The notes below the pieces were generated by a model, which was given only the letters and a program-made list of their open reading frames with translations, was not told the DNA's origin and did no database searches. Both the position numbers and the translations under genes were made by a program. Below are positions 9,867-18,347 of a DNA stretch of 64,000 bases, piece after piece. Where the stretch lies: NCBI GenBank assembly GCA_018676675.1, contig JABHEG010000367.1, forward strand, positions 62,001 through 126,000, given 5' to 3'. Position 1 is the first letter of the stretch, and every line of letters starts with the position of its first letter. The stretch comes from Lentisphaerota bacterium. GTDB lineage: Bacteria > Verrucomicrobiota > Lentisphaeria > Oligosphaerales > JABHEG01.

Positions 9867-11204
9867 ATGGAACGACGATCTTTCTTGAGCTCAGTGGGAG
9901 CCACAGGAGCAGGGCTTCTTATCTTGCCGAGCCACCTTCTCCGAGGTGCAGACGCACCAAGCAACAAGCTCAACGTCGCGCTCGTCGGCGCATGGGGGCG
10001 TGGCAGGGCTCACTGGGGGGCTTTGAAAAGCCAGAACGTCGTCGCTATCTGCGATGTAGACGAGGCCTTTCTTGACAAGGCTTCCAAGCAGTTCCCGAAG
10101 GCACAACGCTACGTCGATTGGCGCAAATGCCTGGATCACAAAGGCCTTGATGCCGTTGTCTGCGCCACAACCGACCATACTCACGCATTCGTGGCGACAT
10201 GGGCGATGAACCGTGGCTTGCACGTTTACTGCGAGAAGCCGCTTGGGAACACGGTCGAGGAAGTGCGGATGGTGCGTGCGACGTACTTGAAGAACAAGGA
10301 CAAATTGGCCACCCAGTGCGGCACACAGCGCCATGCCAAAGACAATTTCAGCCGGGTTCGCGAGCTGATTCGTGATGGGGCCATTGGTGACCTGAAGTCG
10401 GCGTATGCCTGGGGCAATCGCAAGATCCCACGCCCCGGTTACCTTGCGGCAAAGGGCACGCCCCCGAAGACCTTCCACTACGATCTCTGGCTGGGCCCAT
10501 CCCCTCAGCATCCTTACAACCCCGGGTATTTCGGTAATCACAAGGCGCGTCCAGGGGCCAATTGCCTGAACTGGAACATGTACTGGGACTTTGGTACAGG
10601 GCAGATTGGTGACATGGGAAGCCACACCATGGACCTGGCCTGGAATGCCCTTGATGCTGACCTGCCGACGTCGGCCGAAGCCGAAGGCGACAAGTACAAC
10701 CCGGAAGTGACCCCCGTCGCCATGCACAGCAGTTTCGATATCCCTGCCAATGACTGGCGCTCGGCCATCCGCCTGCACTGGTACCAGGGCGGCATGATGC
10801 CCAACTCGCCGCGGAATTACATCAACTTGAGCAAGATTGGGCATGGAGCCATGTTCAAAGGATCGAACGGGTTCGTGGTCTGTGACTTCGACACGCGCCT
10901 GATCTTCCCGTACGGCAAGAACTCGGATATGACGTACTACAAGCCACGGGCCAAGGAGAAGATCATCCCGCCTTTGGGCGGCTTCCAAAACGAGTGGATC
11001 AATGCCTGTAAGGGCGACTTGAAGACGTCCTGCAACTTTGACTATTCGGGCAAGTGTATTGAGACCATGGTCCTGGGACTCGCTGCCCATCAGGCCGGTG
11101 AGAAGTTCGAGTATGACGGCATCAGCGGCCGGGCCAGGAACAGTGCCAAGGCTGATGGCTTCCTCAGTAAGGAATACCGGGACGGCTGGGTACTCAACGG
11201 CTGA
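9867..11204 (+). CDS. Tat-exported Gfo/Idh/MocA family oxidoreductase
   Basis: The start is ATG 9867 behind AGGAGA; reading from an earlier ATG would bury the signal. The N-terminus MERRSFLSSVGATGAG is a twin-arginine export signal. It is followed by a Rossmann fold (LNVALVGAWGRGRAHW), the dinucleotide-proximal VVAICDVDEAFL, and the family hallmark HVYCEKPLGNTVEE. The C-terminal domain contains NWNMYWDFGTGQIGDMGSH and GGFQNEWINACKG, typical of the large PVC-expanded group acting on sugars or cyclitols in the periplasm. The 445-residue length is normal. The substrate is unknown. A strong hairpin terminator follows 35 bases after the stop, so this is probably a single-gene transcript. Confidence 0.8.
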   Translation: MERRSFLSSVGATGAGLLILPSHLLRGADAPSNKLNVALVGAWGRGRAHWGALKSQNVVAICDVDEAFLDKASKQFPKAQRYVDWRKCLDHKGLDAVVCATTDHTHAFVATWAMNRGLHVYCEKPLGNTVEEVRMVRATYLKNKDKLATQCGTQRHAKDNFSRVRELIRDGAIGDLKSAYAWGNRKIPRPGYLAAKGTPPKTFHYDLWLGPSPQHPYNPGYFGNHKARPGANCLNWNMYWDFGTGQIGDMGSHTMDLAWNALDADLPTSAEAEGDKYNPEVTPVAMHSSFDIPANDWRSAIRLHWYQGGMMPNSPRNYINLSKIGHGAMFKGSNGFVVCDFDTRLIFPYGKNSDMTYYKPRAKEKIIPPLGGFQNEWINACKGDLKTSCNFDYSGKCIETMVLGLAAHQAGEKFEYDGISGRARNSAKADGFLSKEYRDGWVLNG

Positions 11205-11239
11205 GTGTCAGGTATCAGTCGATGCGTGCAGCTTCACGG

Positions 11240-11270
11240 GCCCCGCCGGGCATTCCCGGCGGGGCTTTTT
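11240..11270 (+). terminator. rho-independent terminator after Gfo/Idh gene
   Basis: A perfect 11-bp stem (GCCCCGCCGGG paired with CCCGGCGGGGC) with a CATT loop is followed directly by TTTTT, 35 bases after the stop codon. This is the clearest intrinsic terminator in the window. Confidence 0.9.
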
Positions 11271-11294
11271 GCGGTCGGATGGAAAGGACGGGCA

Positions 11295-11489
11295 ATGAGT
11301 TACTGGGCGGAAGCACTGTTCGGTTACGGTGGAGGGATCATTGAGGAGAATTGGCCGTTGGCCAGGCAGGAACAGGAGGCCATCCGCGTTCTTGCGTTCC
11401 TTGCCATGCACGTGCCTCGAAGCTTCTGCAGTCGGTTGCTCCAGGACCGCTCCCTAGAGGGGAAGGAAGCCTACCTTGAGCGGGACTGA
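11295..11489 (+). CDS. small hypothetical protein
   Basis: A 64-residue frame begins at ATG 11295 with GGAAAGGA about ten bases upstream. The product (MSYWAEALFGYGGG..., ending EGKEAYLERD) has no signal peptide and no recognised domain; the middle part (EQEAIRVLAFLAMH) could be helical. It lies just past a strong terminator and would need its own promoter, which was not seen. It may be a chance frame. Confidence 0.25.
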   Translation: MSYWAEALFGYGGGIIEENWPLARQEQEAIRVLAFLAMHVPRSFCSRLLQDRSLEGKEAYLERD

Positions 11490-11837
11490 CAGCCGCGTCA
11501 GCCCGGGCGTAGCTTAGGGATCAGGAGCAGAGGACCATGCCGCAAGGGCCTGGGCTTCAGTTGACGGGAGCATTGTACCTCTCAGCGGTGGAGGCAGAAA
11601 GAGAGGGAATGGTGGAGCAGATTGGCTCTGGTCATAAATGGCACCCGTAACGCGTCGAGGGAGAATGCAGGCCGAGTGTCCCTCAGGCTGACACGGAAAG
11701 TCACTGGCGTAGGTGGTGATCCCACGTCTCTTGACGGACGCGAACGCTGGTTGAGGCGGGTGGCTTCGCCGTACGAGTAGCTCCCTTCAGGCGATTCCCG
11801 TCAAGTGACATGCCCGGCCTGAACCGTTACGCCGTTC
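11490..11837. other. gene-free stretch holding the distal att-like repeat
   Basis: About 350 bases with no supported gene. The only notable content is the tRNA-Ala 3'-end-like sequence at 11598-11625, described separately. No promoter or RNA was recognised. Confidence 0.5.
11598..11625 (+). repeat. att-like direct repeat of the tRNA-Ala 3' end
   Basis: The run GAATGGTGGAGCA (11607-11619) is identical to 18961-18973, which contains the CCA end and acceptor stem of the tRNA-Ala gene on the opposite strand. The match extends to 17 of 19 bases at the right and, with a small indel, into GAAAGAG at the left. Same orientation, 7.35 kb apart, with an integrase fragment beside the tRNA copy: this is the layout of attL/attR around an element integrated into a tRNA 3' end. 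The match is short and imperfect, so the call is tentative. Confidence 0.45.
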
Positions 11838-14800
11838 TCACTTCTCGTCCAGCCGCAAGAACACAGTGTCCAGCGGCGGGACTTGGCAGAGCACGCCGTC
11901 TGCAAGCTCTGTCGGGCTGACGATACGGCCTGTTGCCGGGGCGCGGAGCCAGTCTGGCGAGGGATTCCCGACGGCGTTGCTCAGGCGCAAGGGTTGTTTG
12001 GGATGCCCGCTCAGGCCGATGCGAAGAGTGAGGCCGCATGTGCGGTGGAAGTTGAAGAGCGTGACCAGCGTGCTCCCGCCGAGTCTGTGTACTCGCATTC
12101 CGAAGTGATCATCAGCTCTTCCTGCTTGCTCTGGCCCTGTCAGTGCCAGGCGTCTTACTGTGACCGTAGTGTCGGCTCGGATGCCATCCAGGTAGAAGTC
12201 TTCGACTGCTGCGATTTCGGCCATGGCTTGGTCGAGTTTCACAAAGTACATGCCGTCCATCAGTTTGCCCTGATAGGGGACGAAGCCTTTGGCGCCTGAA
12301 GATGCGGCGATGAGCGCCTGCTGGCGCTGCATGGCAGGCGAACAGACGGCGTCTACGGTCAGGTGTCCCCAGTATGGCGTGGTAGTGCCCATCATGGGCA
12401 TCATGTGGATGGGGGTTTCAAGGACCTTGGCATTGATGTCCATGAGCTGGAAAGCTGTCTTGCCGGTGGTGTAATAGAAGCTGAGACCGAGAACGTCAAA
12501 ATGGCGCTGGTTCAGGCGTGTATCGAGCGGGCTGTTGAAAATCTTCGTTCTCGTGGCTTCCGGGTCGTTGAACCAGATGGGGTAGCAATAGAGGAAATGC
12601 TTGGTTGTGGGGTCGATCTGCTTCCAGGCCTTGACATGGAGCCTGACGATTTCGTTGCACATCCAAGCCCAGTACTCGGTCCATTCATCCTGGTAGTTGG
12701 ACAGGATGTCGCGGTTGGTCTGCACGTTATCGAAGGGAATGTTGAATTTCTTGGCGAAGAACCTACGCGACTGCTCGGAGAAATCATACTTTCGCGCAAT
12801 GCTGCCTGGCTCGAAGTCCAGAAATACGAACTCACCGTTCTCGAGTTTGGAGCGCTCGTAATAGCCTCTGGCATCGGGCACGATGACTTCCTCAAAGAAC
12901 GCCTTGTCACTGATTACGTGGAGCGGGCTGTAGTTTCGGCCGCCACGGCCTGGTTGCCCCGCGCCGTCTTCGGACCTGACTTTGCTTAGCCTGAATGGGT
13001 AGTCGCCGGTTTCGTAGAAGAGGAACCACCCCCGCTTCTTCAAGAGTTGGTCAACTCGATGGACCTCTTCGCGTCCACCTGTCCAACGCTCGCGTCCGGC
13101 CAGGGCGGCTTCCTCGTATCTGGGCGCGATCCTCTCTATGAGTGACATGTCGTAGTAGTTCATGTCGTCCAGTGTCCAGCAATAGCTCTTAAAACGTCTC
13201 GGGTTAGGCGTCTTTCTCAGCGGCGGGAGGATGCGAAGGAAGAAGTGCTTCTCGTGATTCTCCAGGTCGCCGTTTTCCGCGTGGTAATAGACCTTGTATT
13301 CGCGTCCTTCTTCGTGCTGCTTCGGGATAAAACACATGGTCAGGTGGTTCATCAGATAGGGCTTTATCCGCAGGCCTTTGAGGCAGGCTGGGCTTGGGAA
13401 CGTGTAGCGGACGTATGGCGACCCGTCGCGCGTGAGTCGCTCAACCGTGGGCACGGCCGGGGAATGATTGACTGGCTCTCGCACTTCCATGTTGAACGCT
13501 TCCGGCATTGTCAGGGACGCGGGGGCCTCGACGATCAGGCGGGGTTTCTCCAGTCGCGTCTTGTCGCCCCAAAACGCGAAGTTTGCGCTGACGGGTGAGT
13601 CGGCAAAGCTGTGGAGCACCGGGCGGTTCGCATTCCACCAGCGATTGCCTTCGGCAGGCTCGGCTGAAACGGTGTATGGGAAGGCGGCCATATCCTTCAC
13701 TAGTTCCATGTTGGGTTCGAGTGTGACCCAGTGAAACAGAGTGCTGCCTGTGCCGCCGTTGACACAGTAGGTGCGGACGCTCTTGGTGTCGGAATGTGAC
13801 ACGAAATCGAGCCGACAGGTGGCATAATCCTCGGTGCTCTCAGTGAAGTCGGATTTGTCTTCCTGGATGAGCTTCCCGGCTCCGTCAAAGCACTGCGCGA
13901 GCATGTAGGCCTTGCCGCCGCCGGACGTCTTGACGCAGGACTGGAATCTTAGAGGTCTTTGGCCTTCGATCGGTTTGGCCAGTTCCGGCTGTGCGGCGAT
14001 GTAGTGGCCGCCTTCTTCCCAGGCGATGCGTAGCGAGTAGAAACCGGGACGCGGCTCGCCTTTCACCCAGGTAACTGAGCCGATTGTCTCTCTCTGGGGC
14101 GGGTTGTGGACTGCCCAACCGAGGGGCAATCCATTGCCGCCGGCCGGTGGGGTCATGCGTGTGTTGCGGATGTAGTTGCGAAATTCGAATATGTCAATGC
14201 CCGGGGCCGTCGCTCGTGCGTTGGTTGTTGGCGCGACTTCCTTTGCGTGTTTTGCTGCGGGTTTCTTAGCGCGCTTGCGGTGGATGTCTCGCTTGGCTGT
14301 GAGCTTCGCGTCATCGAACCACACGGTACCGGTGTCGAAATTGCAGAGCCGTATGTCCATTCGTACTCCGCCTGGCTTCAGGGCGATCGTCTTCTTGTGT
14401 TCCCTCCAGTCAAAGAAGCCGCCTTTAGAAATGGAGAAGGGGGTCAGATATTGGTGGAACTTGTCGTTCTTATCCCATGTCACTATCCTGACGACAATGT
14501 ACGGGGCGGCCTCGGCTTTGATCCAGATGGAAAAATCCGCTTCGGTCTCCTTGGTCACGGTGATGGGGATGTAAGAACTCCGCCACATGCAGTAGCCCTG
14601 CTTCTCGTCCTTCTGGATGGCAAGGGAACGAGTCCCCGAATGGAACACTTTGGTGTCAATGGAGTACTCGGCCTTCCCGCCTCTGCCTGCGATAGTGGAC
14701 CAGGACGCAGGCTTGCCGGCGGCAGCTATTCTCTCCATGTCGCCGTTTGCGATCAACTCGAATCCCTCGGTTGCCGAAGCGGGAACCGAGAGGATGAACG

Positions 14801-14855
14801 ACGCGCCGCACACGCAGAGCGTCACACGCGCAGTGGTCCATCTTGATGGCCGCAT
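11838..14855 (-). CDS. large secreted glycan-active protein with two CBM-like domains
   Basis: The 1005-residue product has a signal peptide (residues 1-29, ending VPASA). Two carbohydrate-binding-type jelly rolls follow: ~32-190 (ELIANGDMERIAAAGKPASW, VWFDDAKL) and ~225-390 (NYIRNTRMTPPAGGNGLPLGW, GFYSLRIAWEEGGHY). These are like CBM4/9 modules, separated by a basic linker. The remainder (~430-1000) looks like a glycosidase barrel with SYCWTLDDMNYYDMS, FVFLDFEPGSIARKYDFSEQ, KHFLYCYPIWFNDPEA and FDVLGLSFYY, then a C-terminal beta domain. I do not recognise the catalytic family. ATG 14855 has AAGGAG upstream. It may be cargo of the tRNA-linked island, together with the next gene. Confidence 0.6.
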   Translation of the reverse strand: MRPSRWTTARVTLCVCGASFILSVPASATEGFELIANGDMERIAAAGKPASWSTIAGRGGKAEYSIDTKVFHSGTRSLAIQKDEKQGYCMWRSSYIPITVTKETEADFSIWIKAEAAPYIVVRIVTWDKNDKFHQYLTPFSISKGGFFDWREHKKTIALKPGGVRMDIRLCNFDTGTVWFDDAKLTAKRDIHRKRAKKPAAKHAKEVAPTTNARATAPGIDIFEFRNYIRNTRMTPPAGGNGLPLGWAVHNPPQRETIGSVTWVKGEPRPGFYSLRIAWEEGGHYIAAQPELAKPIEGQRPLRFQSCVKTSGGGKAYMLAQCFDGAGKLIQEDKSDFTESTEDYATCRLDFVSHSDTKSVRTYCVNGGTGSTLFHWVTLEPNMELVKDMAAFPYTVSAEPAEGNRWWNANRPVLHSFADSPVSANFAFWGDKTRLEKPRLIVEAPASLTMPEAFNMEVREPVNHSPAVPTVERLTRDGSPYVRYTFPSPACLKGLRIKPYLMNHLTMCFIPKQHEEGREYKVYYHAENGDLENHEKHFFLRILPPLRKTPNPRRFKSYCWTLDDMNYYDMSLIERIAPRYEEAALAGRERWTGGREEVHRVDQLLKKRGWFLFYETGDYPFRLSKVRSEDGAGQPGRGGRNYSPLHVISDKAFFEEVIVPDARGYYERSKLENGEFVFLDFEPGSIARKYDFSEQSRRFFAKKFNIPFDNVQTNRDILSNYQDEWTEYWAWMCNEIVRLHVKAWKQIDPTTKHFLYCYPIWFNDPEATRTKIFNSPLDTRLNQRHFDVLGLSFYYTTGKTAFQLMDINAKVLETPIHMMPMMGTTTPYWGHLTVDAVCSPAMQRQQALIAASSGAKGFVPYQGKLMDGMYFVKLDQAMAEIAAVEDFYLDGIRADTTVTVRRLALTGPEQAGRADDHFGMRVHRLGGSTLVTLFNFHRTCGLTLRIGLSGHPKQPLRLSNAVGNPSPDWLRAPATGRIVSPTELADGVLCQVPPLDTVFLRLDEK

Positions 14856-15007
14856 TGGCCGCTCCTTGTTTCTCTGGGCGGGTGGAGTACCGGAAGGAGT
14901 GTTGCCATGGAAAGAGTACAGGGCCCGAGGACGAAAGCAACGGGATAGGGAGGTCCGGCGGGGCTCCCCGCCCTTAGTAGCAATGACCAGAGGTGTGTCT
15001 CTTCAGG

Positions 15008-17026
15008 CTACTTGACCGGTTTCAGGAGCGTCTCCCTCGAGTACGCCAACACGGACGGCACCCCGCGCAGGTCAACGCGGTAGTCCTCGAATCCGCCGAC
15101 TGTGGGCCTGCGGAGCTGGATGCGCCACGCCTCGCCTTTGCCCGGCGTGCGCGGCTGGCCCACGTACAGTTGTGCAATGTCGTCGATGTTCTCGGCGGCC
15201 CAGCCCTGCTTCCCCGATGGGTCGAACACGGATGCGGTCACTCGCTCCTCGGCCCAGCCCCAGATCCTCACCCCAAACTCCTCCAGATTGCCAGGCACCC
15301 AGAAATACAGGTCGGCCTCGCTACCGATCAGCAGGAACGGCGTTTTGCTGGAGATCAGGCACAGCCGGTGCGTGGGCGAGTCCACGTGCACGCAGTTGGC
15401 CTCGGCGTCGCACACGAGACTGAACGCGCCCGTCTCCGGGGCGGCGAAGCTGCACTCCGTGTCCTGCTTGAACGGTGCGACCAACGTGGCCACGCGCTTG
15501 CCGGCAGCGCCGAGCACGGGGATCTCCATGTCACTGCCGTCGTAACTGCCCACCTGCAAGTGCCGCACGCGCAGCTTCACGTCGTCGCCCTTGTTGGCGT
15601 ACACGAGGTATTCACCGTGCCTGCGCTGTTGCACTGGCGCTGGTCGCTGGGTGGGCAACGCGGCGTCGGGGAAGGCGGGTACGTAGTGCATGCCAGAGGC
15701 GTCGAAACGCGCGATCTGCTTCCGCGTGCGTGTTCGCGTGGGCATCAGTTTGTCGAGCAACATGTCGGTGATGGGGATCTCCCTGGCCTTGCCGTCGCGC
15801 ATGAGCGTGAGCTTTCCGGTCACGTCGTGGACTTGGGGGCCACCGGTGGAGCCTTGAAACACCATGAGAGGGCGATCCAGCCGCTCCACGAGGGCGCAAT
15901 TCGCGAACTCCACGCCGCCGATGTCGTCGGTACACCAGCCTTTCCGTGCCTCGAACACTATGGGCGACTCCCGCTTGGGCTCCGTGCTGGCATCGGCGAT
16001 CACGCAGTTCTCGAACCGCACACGGCAGCCATTCACCGGTACGTCACTCACGGTTACGCCGGCTGTGCCGGTGTCTTTGAAGCCGCAATCCACGAACTCG
16101 ATGAGGCCCTGGACCGTTCCCTTAGGCCCTCCATTGGACGTCGTGACCGCGGCTGACACCGTATGCTTGCCGCGGGAGACGCAGTTCTCGATCCGGGCTG
16201 ACACAGGCTCGGACGTGCCATCCATGCGCGTGAGGTAGAACACGTACGCGGCGCCATGGTTGTTCTCGGCCACGCAGTTGCGCATGACGCAGTTCACGAT
16301 TTTCTGGCTGGACGCCCAGGGCTCGAAGTCAATGCCGGCCATAGGTGGGGTGCCGGACGTGTTCTTGAGCACGGTGTTCTCAATGAGCAGATCCTCCGCG
16401 CTGATGACGCTGATGCCCTGCCGGTTGTTGCCGTCACAGACCACGTCCTTGATGTGCACATTGGTGTTCGTGACGTCGCGCTTGGACACGCCGAGATAGA
16501 TGCCATCGCCGCCACTTTGGGCGAGTGTGAGGCCGTAGACTTTGACGTTGGTGCAACTGCGAATGGCGAGGCACATCCGCGACTGGGCCTCTGTGTAGGC
16601 GTCCGTGTGGTAGTCGGCCTTCCACATCCTGAACGTCGCGCCGTACCCGATGAGCGCAACGTTCTGCTTGAGAGTCGCAGTGAAGAGGCAGTCGCCCTTG
16701 CCTTTGAATGCGCCGCGCTTGGCGAGCACGACGCAGCCCCTCTCGAAGAACACTTCCTGATTGCTCGCGAGTTTGATCTTGTCCACGATCCACGGTTTGC
16801 CCAAATCTTCGACGACGACCTTGTCCGCGCCGGAGTCGATCGCGGCCTGTAGGGCCTTCGTCGACTCGGTCTCCTGAAAGCCCCACCAGGCGGCTTTCAC
16901 AACCTTGGGGTTCCTAGCGAGGGCAGCCTTGATGGCAGTGGGGTTGCCCTGTGAGTAGGGGGCGGGGGTGCACAGGAGAAGAAGGGCCATCCAAGCGGCC
17001 CACCGTCTGGCTGCGGTGTAGCTCAT
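15008..17026 (-). CDS. secreted right-handed parallel beta-helix protein
   Basis: The start is ATG 17026 (GAGAGG upstream), directly before a signal peptide (MSYTAARRWAAWMALLLLC, cleavage near PAPYSQG); a longer frame to 17140 would run into the neighbouring IS end. Residues ~50-420 carry beta-helix repeats like pectate-lyase or polygalacturonase relatives: NVALIGYGATF, NVKVYGLTLAQSGGDGIYLG, NTNVHIKDVVCDGNNRQGISV, DLLIENTVLKNTSGTPPMAGIDFE. The C-terminal ~230 residues form separate beta domains. The GGDGIYLG and DGNNRQGISV strings are usual in polysaccharide lyase/hydrolase-like helices. The substrate is unknown. It lies 152 bases upstream of the CBM protein and probably shares its role. Confidence 0.7.
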   Translation of the reverse strand: MSYTAARRWAAWMALLLLCTPAPYSQGNPTAIKAALARNPKVVKAAWWGFQETESTKALQAAIDSGADKVVVEDLGKPWIVDKIKLASNQEVFFERGCVVLAKRGAFKGKGDCLFTATLKQNVALIGYGATFRMWKADYHTDAYTEAQSRMCLAIRSCTNVKVYGLTLAQSGGDGIYLGVSKRDVTNTNVHIKDVVCDGNNRQGISVISAEDLLIENTVLKNTSGTPPMAGIDFEPWASSQKIVNCVMRNCVAENNHGAAYVFYLTRMDGTSEPVSARIENCVSRGKHTVSAAVTTSNGGPKGTVQGLIEFVDCGFKDTGTAGVTVSDVPVNGCRVRFENCVIADASTEPKRESPIVFEARKGWCTDDIGGVEFANCALVERLDRPLMVFQGSTGGPQVHDVTGKLTLMRDGKAREIPITDMLLDKLMPTRTRTRKQIARFDASGMHYVPAFPDAALPTQRPAPVQQRRHGEYLVYANKGDDVKLRVRHLQVGSYDGSDMEIPVLGAAGKRVATLVAPFKQDTECSFAAPETGAFSLVCDAEANCVHVDSPTHRLCLISSKTPFLLIGSEADLYFWVPGNLEEFGVRIWGWAEERVTASVFDPSGKQGWAAENIDDIAQLYVGQPRTPGKGEAWRIQLRRPTVGGFEDYRVDLRGVPSVLAYSRETLLKPVK

Positions 17027-17142
17027 TGATTCGGACCTCTCACGTTGGATTCGGGTTTCTTTAAAGTGGACCCCGTTCTGCGGACCAGTGGCTAAAGTGT
17101 AATCCTGTCCCCGTTGCGGGGCTAGCGAGAAGGAGAACACCG

Positions 17143-17436
17143 ATGCCGAAGAAACGGAGACGGTTCACGCCTGAGTTCAAGGCACGTGTCGCCCTTGAGG
17201 CGATGAAGGAGCGCGAGAGTATCGCCGAACTGGCCTGCAGATTTGGCGTCCACCCGACGCAGATCTCGGCCTGGAAGAAGGAGCTGAAGGAGAAGACCGA
17301 TGCGCTGTTTGCTGGGAAGCATGAACTGCTGAACGAGAATGCTGTGGATGAGGCCAAGTCGCTGCTGCACGAACAGATCGGCCGGCTGCAGGTGGAGGTC
17401 GACTTCCTGCGAAAAAAGTTGGGGCCGTTCCTGTAG
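17143..17436 (+). CDS. IS3-family transposase OrfA
   Basis: The 97-residue product is a typical IS3-group OrfA. It has a helix-turn-helix of the transposase_8 type (RRFTPEFKARVALEAMKE, SIAELACRFGVHPTQISAWKKEL) and a C-terminal leucine-rich coiled segment (LHEQIGRLQVEVDFLRKKL). The ATG has GAAGGAG upstream. It normally binds the IS ends and is joined to OrfB by -1 frameshifting; the OrfB catalytic part is missing here. Confidence 0.9.
   Translation: MPKKRRRFTPEFKARVALEAMKERESIAELACRFGVHPTQISAWKKELKEKTDALFAGKHELLNENAVDEAKSLLHEQIGRLQVEVDFLRKKLGPFL
17412..17418 (+). other. A6G programmed -1 frameshift site of the IS3 element
   Basis: The heptamer A AAA AAG sits in exactly the right phase of the orfA frame. 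A -1 slip leads into the orfB frame (VGAVPVEERQRMMEPDHAEV), in which the usual start of OrfB is recognisable. This is the canonical IS3-family signal for making OrfAB. Confidence 0.8.
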
Positions 17437-17482
17437 AAGAGAGGCAGAGGATGATGGAACCGGACCATGCTGAGGTGCGGGG

Positions 17483-17509
17483 GACTGGGGTCAGTCTTCA
17501 TACTTTCAG
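17483..17509 (+). repeat. REP-like repeat, left copy
   Basis: ACTGGGGTCAGTCTTCATAC is a near inverse copy of the repeat that ends the transposase remnant at ~17840-17875 (its complement reads CTGGGGTCAGTGCTCATATT). The inverted pair brackets the REP-associated transposase remnant, as usual for RAYT genes. It begins exactly where the IS3 orfB homology stops. Confidence 0.55.
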
Positions 17510-17598
17510 ATATCGCGCTCTTGGGAGACACTGCCTCCGGTTTGACACTGTCGCTCCTTGTCGGCAATGACCCTCGTGAGTGAGTCGTGGAGTGAGCG

Positions 17599-17852
17599 AT
17601 GGCGGGTCCCCTTCGAGTTGAATCTACCGGTGCGTACTATCACGTGATTAACCGAGGGAGTTTCTGTTTCCCGATCTTCCGGGAGGAGCGGGACCGAGAG
17701 ATGATTCTGGAGAAGCCGGTTGACGTTGCCGAACGGTTCAACGTGCGCGTCCGGGCGTATTGCCTTCAGATCGTGAGCTTATTGGGCAGGCGGAGGGGCT
17801 GGCCGGCCGCGTCGCCACGGCAGAGAAGCGCTTGAGGTCAGCTAAAGCGTAA
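17599..17852 (+). pseudogene. REP-associated (Y1/IS200-like) transposase, broken
   Basis: Residues 1-57 (MAGPLRVESTGAYYHVINRG, then AYCLQ) match the start of RAYT/Y1 transposases. The catalytic HUH part and the active tyrosine are missing. After ~17775 the original frame becomes nonsense (stop at 17835), while another frame reads IGQAEGLAGRVATAEKRLRS and stops at 17852, which looks like a transposase C-terminus. This suggests an internal deletion with frameshift joining the two ends. It is inactive. Confidence 0.65.
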
Positions 17853-17875
17853 TATGAGCACTGACCCCAGCCCCG
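17805..17875 (+). repeat. 71-bp direct repeat, copy 1
   Basis: This 71-bp block recurs at 17892-17962 with one mismatch (AAAGCG versus AAATCG). It contains the last codons of the transposase remnant plus the REP-like ACTGACCCCAG core, so the duplication copied the end of the element. Confidence 0.9.
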
Positions 17876-17891
17876 GCAGACTCCAACCCCG

Positions 17892-17962
17892 GGCCGCGTC
17901 GCCACGGCAGAGAAGCGCTTGAGGTCAGCTAAATCGTAATATGAGCACTGACCCCAGCCCCG
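17892..17962 (+). repeat. 71-bp direct repeat, copy 2
   Basis: Second copy of the 17805-17875 block, offset by 87 bases, with one substitution. It runs directly into a short tandem array of its own last 17 bases. Confidence 0.9.
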
Positions 17963-18231
17963 CGCTGACCCCAGCCCCGCGCTGACCCCAGCCCCGCGAG
18001 GAACCCCGGGAAGCGCGGCAACGCTTCGGCCCGCCAGATCTCGTCCATCAATCGCCCCTTCTTAGCCTCCTTCGCGGCATCGTCAATGTCGGCCTGGAAA
18101 GCGGTCAAAATCGATGGGGCGAGACAAGCCAACGAGAGGGCCTCCCGGATGATTTGGGCAAGAAACGTCTCCCGACACCCCAAAACGCGGTTGAACCGAT
18201 CCATCCCCGGAAGTACTGTCAGTTGAGCCAT
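17929..18231 (-). CDS. small hypothetical protein, C-terminus replaced by repeats
   Basis: The frame begins at ATG 18231 with AGAAAGGTGG just upstream, a good ribosome site, so expression of at least the first ~75 codons is plausible. Residues 1-75 (MAQLTVLPGMDRFNRVLGCR, IIREALSLACLAPSIL) faintly recall the C-terminal helices of serine recombinases, where a LAFLAPDI-like string is common; this is a weak guess. From about residue 76 the protein is encoded by the tandem repeats and the 71-bp repeat, so the original end is lost. It is best seen as a fragment within the mobile-element debris. Confidence 0.35.
   Translation of the reverse strand: MAQLTVLPGMDRFNRVLGCRETFLAQIIREALSLACLAPSILTAFQADIDDAAKEAKKGRLMDEIWRAEALPRFPGFLAGLGSARGWGQRGAGVSAHITI
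17948..17998 (+). repeat. three tandem 17-bp units
   Basis: The unit CTGACCCCAGCCCCGCG is repeated three times without spacers. It begins inside the second 71-bp repeat and probably arose by slippage at the REP-like end. Confidence 0.9.
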
Positions 18232-18347
18232 GGGCCACCTTTCTGCAATGTAAGATACTGCAATATAGTGGCTTGTGGCTCCCTTTTTTGCCCCGCCGGG
18301 AAAACAGCAGCGGATTCCTCCCGCCTTCAGACCTTTGTGGATGGGCT

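Larger units (their letters stand above)
17058..17482 (+). mobile_element. IS3-family element, left part only
   Basis: The left end probably lies near 17058 (AAAGTGGACCCCGTTCTGC), before an intact orfA. The orfB frame opens normally through the frameshift site but keeps only about 20 codons before sequence homology gives way at ~17482 to REP-like repeat DNA. No right end was found. It is therefore a truncated or interrupted copy that cannot transpose by itself. It sits immediately upstream of the beta-helix gene and may influence that gene's promoter. Confidence 0.65.

Noticed and set aside
9891..11090. Long antisense frame (399 codons) opposite the Gfo/Idh gene
   Set aside because: It shows no domain or ribosome site and is explained by GC-rich codon third positions of the real gene.
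14106..14846. Plus-strand frame of 246 codons opposite the CBM protein
   Set aside because: Low-complexity translation without domains; the opposite frame has signal peptide and CBM-like domains.
17948..17998. Short regular repeats that might suggest a CRISPR array
   Set aside because: The three 17-bp units are directly adjacent with no spacers and no cas genes nearby; this is slippage at a transposon end.
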